From NCBI GenBank assembly GCA_003566215.1, contig PXEJ01000101.1, positions 1 through 7,408 of the forward strand: 7,408 bases of DNA, written 5' to 3'. This stretch comes from Cyanobacteria bacterium T3Sed10_376R1m. GTDB taxonomy: Bacteria > Cyanobacteriota > Cyanobacteriia > Cyanobacteriales > Cyanobacteriaceae. The position numbers were made by a program, and so were the translations under genes. Shown here one piece after another: positions 5,495 through 7,408 of the stretch (positions are counted from its first letter, which is position 1; every line of letters starts with the position of its first letter). The notes under the pieces were generated by a model that saw nothing but the letters and a program-made list of their open reading frames with translations, had not been told where the DNA came from and ran no database searches.

Positions 5495-5881
5495 ATGTCT
5501 GAAAGAAATAAAGAAGCAATGTATGGAGAAAGGGCGATCGCAGAAGGCTCTTTAATCACATTTCCTAATCCTCGCCCGGGCAGGGTTTATAATATCAGTG
5601 TTACGCTACCTGAGTTTACTTGTAAATGTCCTTTTTCTGGTTATCCCGACTTTGCGACAATATATATTAATTATTCCCCTGATCAAAAGGTGGTGGAATT
5701 AAAGGCTATTAAACTATACATTAATAATTATCGTGATCGCTACATTTCCCATGAAGAGTCTATTAATCAAATTTTAGATGATTTTGTCGAAGCCTGTGAT
5801 CCTTTGTCTATATCAGTTAAGGGTGACTTTTATCCTCGGGGAAATGTTCACACTGTTATTGAGGTTAATCACAAAAAATGA
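5495..5881 (+). CDS. queF: NADPH-dependent 7-cyano-7-deazaguanine (preQ0) reductase QueF
   Basis: QueF reduces the nitrile of preQ0 to the aminomethyl group of preQ1 with two NADPH, a late cytosolic step of queuosine tRNA modification. The 128-residue protein is the short unimodular type. Visible signature residues are the catalytic cysteine C45 and proton-donor D52 in FTCKCPFSGYPDF, the QueF motif ELKAIKLY (68-75) with substrate-contact E68, and H86-E87 in ISHEES. The ending DFYPRGNVHTVIEV is typical. I chose ATG at 5495; a TTG directly before it (5492) would add one residue and is less likely. There is no Shine-Dalgarno in the AT-rich leader. uppS follows after 131 bp on the same strand. 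A HIP1 site lies at 5534-5541. The rest of the queuosine pathway is not in this window. Confidence 0.95.
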   Translation: MSERNKEAMYGERAIAEGSLITFPNPRPGRVYNISVTLPEFTCKCPFSGYPDFATIYINYSPDQKVVELKAIKLYINNYRDRYISHEESINQILDDFVEACDPLSISVKGDFYPRGNVHTVIEVNHKK

Positions 5882-5962
5882 TTGATGGTGGTTATTTAGA
5901 TATTTGGGGCAAAAATCTAGCACTTAATTCTTAAAGATTAATCTAAAACAGATTGTTAAAAG

Positions 5963-5992
5963 TTGAGTTTTAAACCTTTGAGGTTATATTAT
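5963..5992 (+). promoter_or_regulatory. Weak candidate promoter for uppS
   Basis: TTGAGT (5963-5968, 4 of 6) is followed after 18 bp by TATTAT (5987-5992, 5 of 6); an overlapping TATATT (5985-5990) gives a 16-bp spacer. The spacer includes a small hairpin AACCT/AGGTT (5973-5985). Two other AT-rich inverted repeats lie just upstream (5940-5954 and 5956-5973). None has a following T-tract close enough to be a queF terminator. Confidence 0.28.
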
Positions 5993-6012
5993 TACTTAAG
6001 AGTTTTTTTTTT

Positions 6013-6774
6013 ATGAGTGTGACGCAAAGTTTGATTACATTACCCCCTGATTTAGAACCTTCTAAAATTCCCCGTCATGTAGCGGTAATTATGGATGGTA
6101 ATGGTAGATGGGCAAAAAAACGTGGCTTACCTCGTATTCTAGGACATCAAAGGGGTGTAGATACTCTTAAAGATTTGTTAAGATGTTGTGATGATTGGGG
6201 ATTGGAGGTTCTGACTGCTTATGCTTTTTCTACGGAAAACTGGGGCCGCCCACGACCGGAAGTGGAATTTTTAATGACTTTGTTTGAGAGGGTTTTAAAG
6301 CATGAGTTGAAGGAGATGATGGAGAAGAATGTCAGAATTCGTTTTGTCGGAGATTTGACTATTTTACCTGATTCTTTGCAAAAGGAAATTGCCCATGCGA
6401 TGGATGAAACTTCTCAAAATGAGGGGATTCAATTTAATGTAGCAACTAATTATGGTTCTCGTCAGGAAATTCTCCACGCTTGTCGTGCGATCGCACTTCA
6501 GGTACAACAAGGAAAAATAGAGGTTGGAGATATTAATGAAAGTCTATTTGAGAGTCATCTTTATACTGGGGGGGTAATCAATCCTGATTTGTTAATTCGT
6601 ACCAGTGGAGAGATGCGTTTGAGTAATTTTTTATTATGGCAAATGGCTTATGGTGAAATGTACGTAACTCATACTCTTTGGCCTGATTTTAACCGTCAAG
6701 AATTTCATCAAGCATTACTTAATTATCAAAAGCGCGATCGTCGTTTTGGAAAAGTTAATGATAGTGATAATTAA
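6013..6774 (+). CDS. uppS: Isoprenyl transferase / undecaprenyl diphosphate synthase (cis-prenyltransferase)
   Basis: This cytosolic cis-prenyltransferase condenses isopentenyl diphosphate onto farnesyl diphosphate to make the C55 lipid carrier for cell-wall and glycan synthesis. The 253 residues match the family. Signatures in order: [17 protein letters not shown] with catalytic D28 and the diphosphate-binding loop GNGR (29-32); H45 in GHQRG; FSTENW (72-77); FVGD (111-114); NYGSRQEI (146-153); [18 protein letters not shown] (193-210) with R196, R202 and S204; and E215 in the AYGEMY segment. All key residues are present, so the enzyme should be active. Product chain length cannot be read from sequence alone. 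The ATG at 6013 is directly preceded by ten T residues (6003-6012) with no Shine-Dalgarno, which is unusual; the N-terminal lead before [11 protein letters not shown] is of normal length. HIP1 lies at 6487-6494. Confidence 0.95.
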   Translation: MSVTQSLITLPPDLEPSKIPRHVAVIMDGNGRWAKKRGLPRILGHQRGVDTLKDLLRCCDDWGLEVLTAYAFSTENWGRPRPEVEFLMTLFERVLKHELKEMMEKNVRIRFVGDLTILPDSLQKEIAHAMDETSQNEGIQFNVATNYGSRQEILHACRAIALQVQQGKIEVGDINESLFESHLYTGGVINPDLLIRTSGEMRLSNFLLWQMAYGEMYVTHTLWPDFNRQEFHQALLNYQKRDRRFGKVNDSDN

Positions 6775-6796
6775 AATAAACAAATAGTTTAGGAAA

Positions 6797-6831
6797 ATTG
6801 ACAATTGATAATTAACAATGGACAATTAATT
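6797..6831. repeat. Heptanucleotide tandem repeat, about five units, downstream of uppS
   Basis: Units start at 6797, 6804, 6811, 6818 and 6825 with consensus ATTGACA. The first matches exactly, the next three differ at one or two positions, and the last is decayed. Each good unit contains TTGACA or TTGATA, which also reads as a -35 box. The array lies 22 bp after the uppS stop and matches the complement of the array beside dnaK1. Confidence 0.65.
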
Positions 6832-6982
6832 ACGAGGTTTTATTCTCTGGGTGTAGTATCTGTAATTTCGTGTTTTTAACTATGTTTTTGTCAAAAAAGC
6901 CTTATTTTTGTGTATTTTTTGATACTTGTAGTATTTCTGAAACGTTAATCTTTATAGTTTTTGATTTATTCGGCACACCCTA
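6832..6982. other. AT-rich spacer between repeat arrays upstream of the RlmL-like gene
   Basis: No gene is visible. The inverted repeat CAAAAA (6892-6897) and TTTTTG (6905-6910) is all A/T apart from one pair and is followed by T-rich DNA, so it might be a weak uppS terminator. The octamer TGTAGTAT occurs twice, at 6852-6859 and 6927-6934. A TATAGT box at 6953-6958 (5 of 6) has no -35 partner. None of these is strong. Confidence 0.4.
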
Positions 6983-7009
6983 ATTATTCACTATTCATTA
7001 TTCATTAAA
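6983..7009. repeat. Heptanucleotide tandem repeat abutting the RlmL-like start codon
   Basis: Units start at 6983, 6990 and 6997 with consensus ATTATTC; the middle unit has one change. A fourth decayed unit begins at 7004 and runs into the ATG at 7009. The array therefore occupies the place where a ribosome-binding site would sit, and no Shine-Dalgarno is present. Confidence 0.6.
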
Positions 7010-7408
7010 TGACTTATCAATATTTTGCAACGGTGGGCAGAGGATTAGAAGACATTGCCGCCCAAGAGTTAATTAAATTGGGCGCTCAAAATGTAGAAAC
7101 TGATTTTACTGGGGTACACTTTCAAGGAGATCAAAAATTACTTTATCAAGTTAATCTTTGGAGTCGGACAATTTTCCGAGTGTTGGTTGCCCTAGAAACC
7201 GTAAGAAGTCATAACCCCCAACAACTTTATCAAAATGTTCAAAAAATTGATTGGTCAGAATTTATTACCCCTTCCCAAACCCTTGCCGTTCATTGTACGG
7301 GGAAAAATGATAAGTTAAATCATAGTCATTTTACTGCTTTACAGGTAAAAAATGCCATCGTTGACCAACAACAAGAAAAACATGGCATTCGCTCGGACAT
7401 TGATACCC
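7009..7408 (+). CDS. THUMP-domain class I SAM-dependent RNA methyltransferase, RlmL-like (N-terminal part, cut by window end)
   Basis: The first 133 codons are present and the frame is still open at the window edge. The protein begins MTYQYFATVGRGLEDIAAQEL, closely like the start of E. coli RlmL (ASTARGLEELLKTEL). It continues with TGVHFQGDQKLLYQVNLWSR, then TLAVHCTGKNDKLNHSHFTALQVKNAIVD, matching the ferredoxin-like and THUMP RNA-binding region of that family. RlmL makes the N2-methylguanosine at 23S rRNA position 2445 in E. coli. The methyltransferase domain that would contain the SAM motif and NPPY-type catalytic motif lies outside the window, so enzyme activity and target are inferred from homology. 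The ATG at 7009 is supported by the conserved N-terminus; a heptamer repeat lies directly before it. Confidence 0.9.
   Translation, partial: MTYQYFATVGRGLEDIAAQELIKLGAQNVETDFTGVHFQGDQKLLYQVNLWSRTIFRVLVALETVRSHNPQQLYQNVQKIDWSEFITPSQTLAVHCTGKNDKLNHSHFTALQVKNAIVDQQQEKHGIRSDIDT

Overview
The window looks like a piece of a low-GC cyanobacterial chromosome. Evidence: five perfect copies of the HIP1 palindrome GCGATCGC (46-53, 1981-1988, 3286-3293, 5534-5541, 6487-6494), a DnaK1-type Hsp70 with the long tail typical of cyanobacterial paralogues, a HemJ protoporphyrinogen oxidase, a DUF502/COV-like membrane protein, a QueF of the cyanobacterial type, and AT-rich spacers with heptanucleotide tandem repeats. 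A unicellular genus such as Cyanobacterium or Geminocystis would fit, but the genus is a guess.

Layout. (1) 1-303, plus: C-terminal 100 residues of urease alpha subunit UreC. (2) 419-595, plus: rpmF, ribosomal protein L32, with a candidate promoter whose spacer holds an inverted repeat. (3) 609-626: short GC hairpin between convergent genes. (4) 636-4038, minus: a tight co-directional set read dnaK1, then hemJ, then an unnamed 184-residue membrane protein with a possible PH-like domain. The gaps are 75 bp and 10 bp, and I see no strong terminator between dnaK1 and hemJ. (5) 4039-4376: spacer with a good minus-strand terminator (4198-4228), two further inverted repeats and a TATAAT box in front of dnaK1. 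(6) 4377-5102, minus: DUF502 membrane protein starting at GTG. (7) 5103-5494: divergent spacer with short GGGAATG heptamers and an extended -10 before queF. (8) 5495-5881, plus: queF. (9) 6013-6774, plus: uppS. (10) 6775-7008: spacer with two heptamer arrays, the second running into the next start codon. (11) 7009-7408, plus: 5' part of an RlmL-like THUMP RNA methyltransferase, cut by the window edge.

The genes are mostly housekeeping: nitrogen assimilation (urease), translation (L32, queuosine synthesis, rRNA methylation), protein folding (DnaK1), tetrapyrrole synthesis (HemJ) and polyprenyl carrier synthesis (UppS). I see no phage, defence island, CRISPR array, tRNA or intact insertion sequence. 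The points most worth a second look are the uncharacterised membrane protein next to hemJ, the DnaK1 disordered tail ending in an acidic-aromatic tip, the period-7 repeats at several intergenic sites, and the inverted repeat built into the rpmF promoter.
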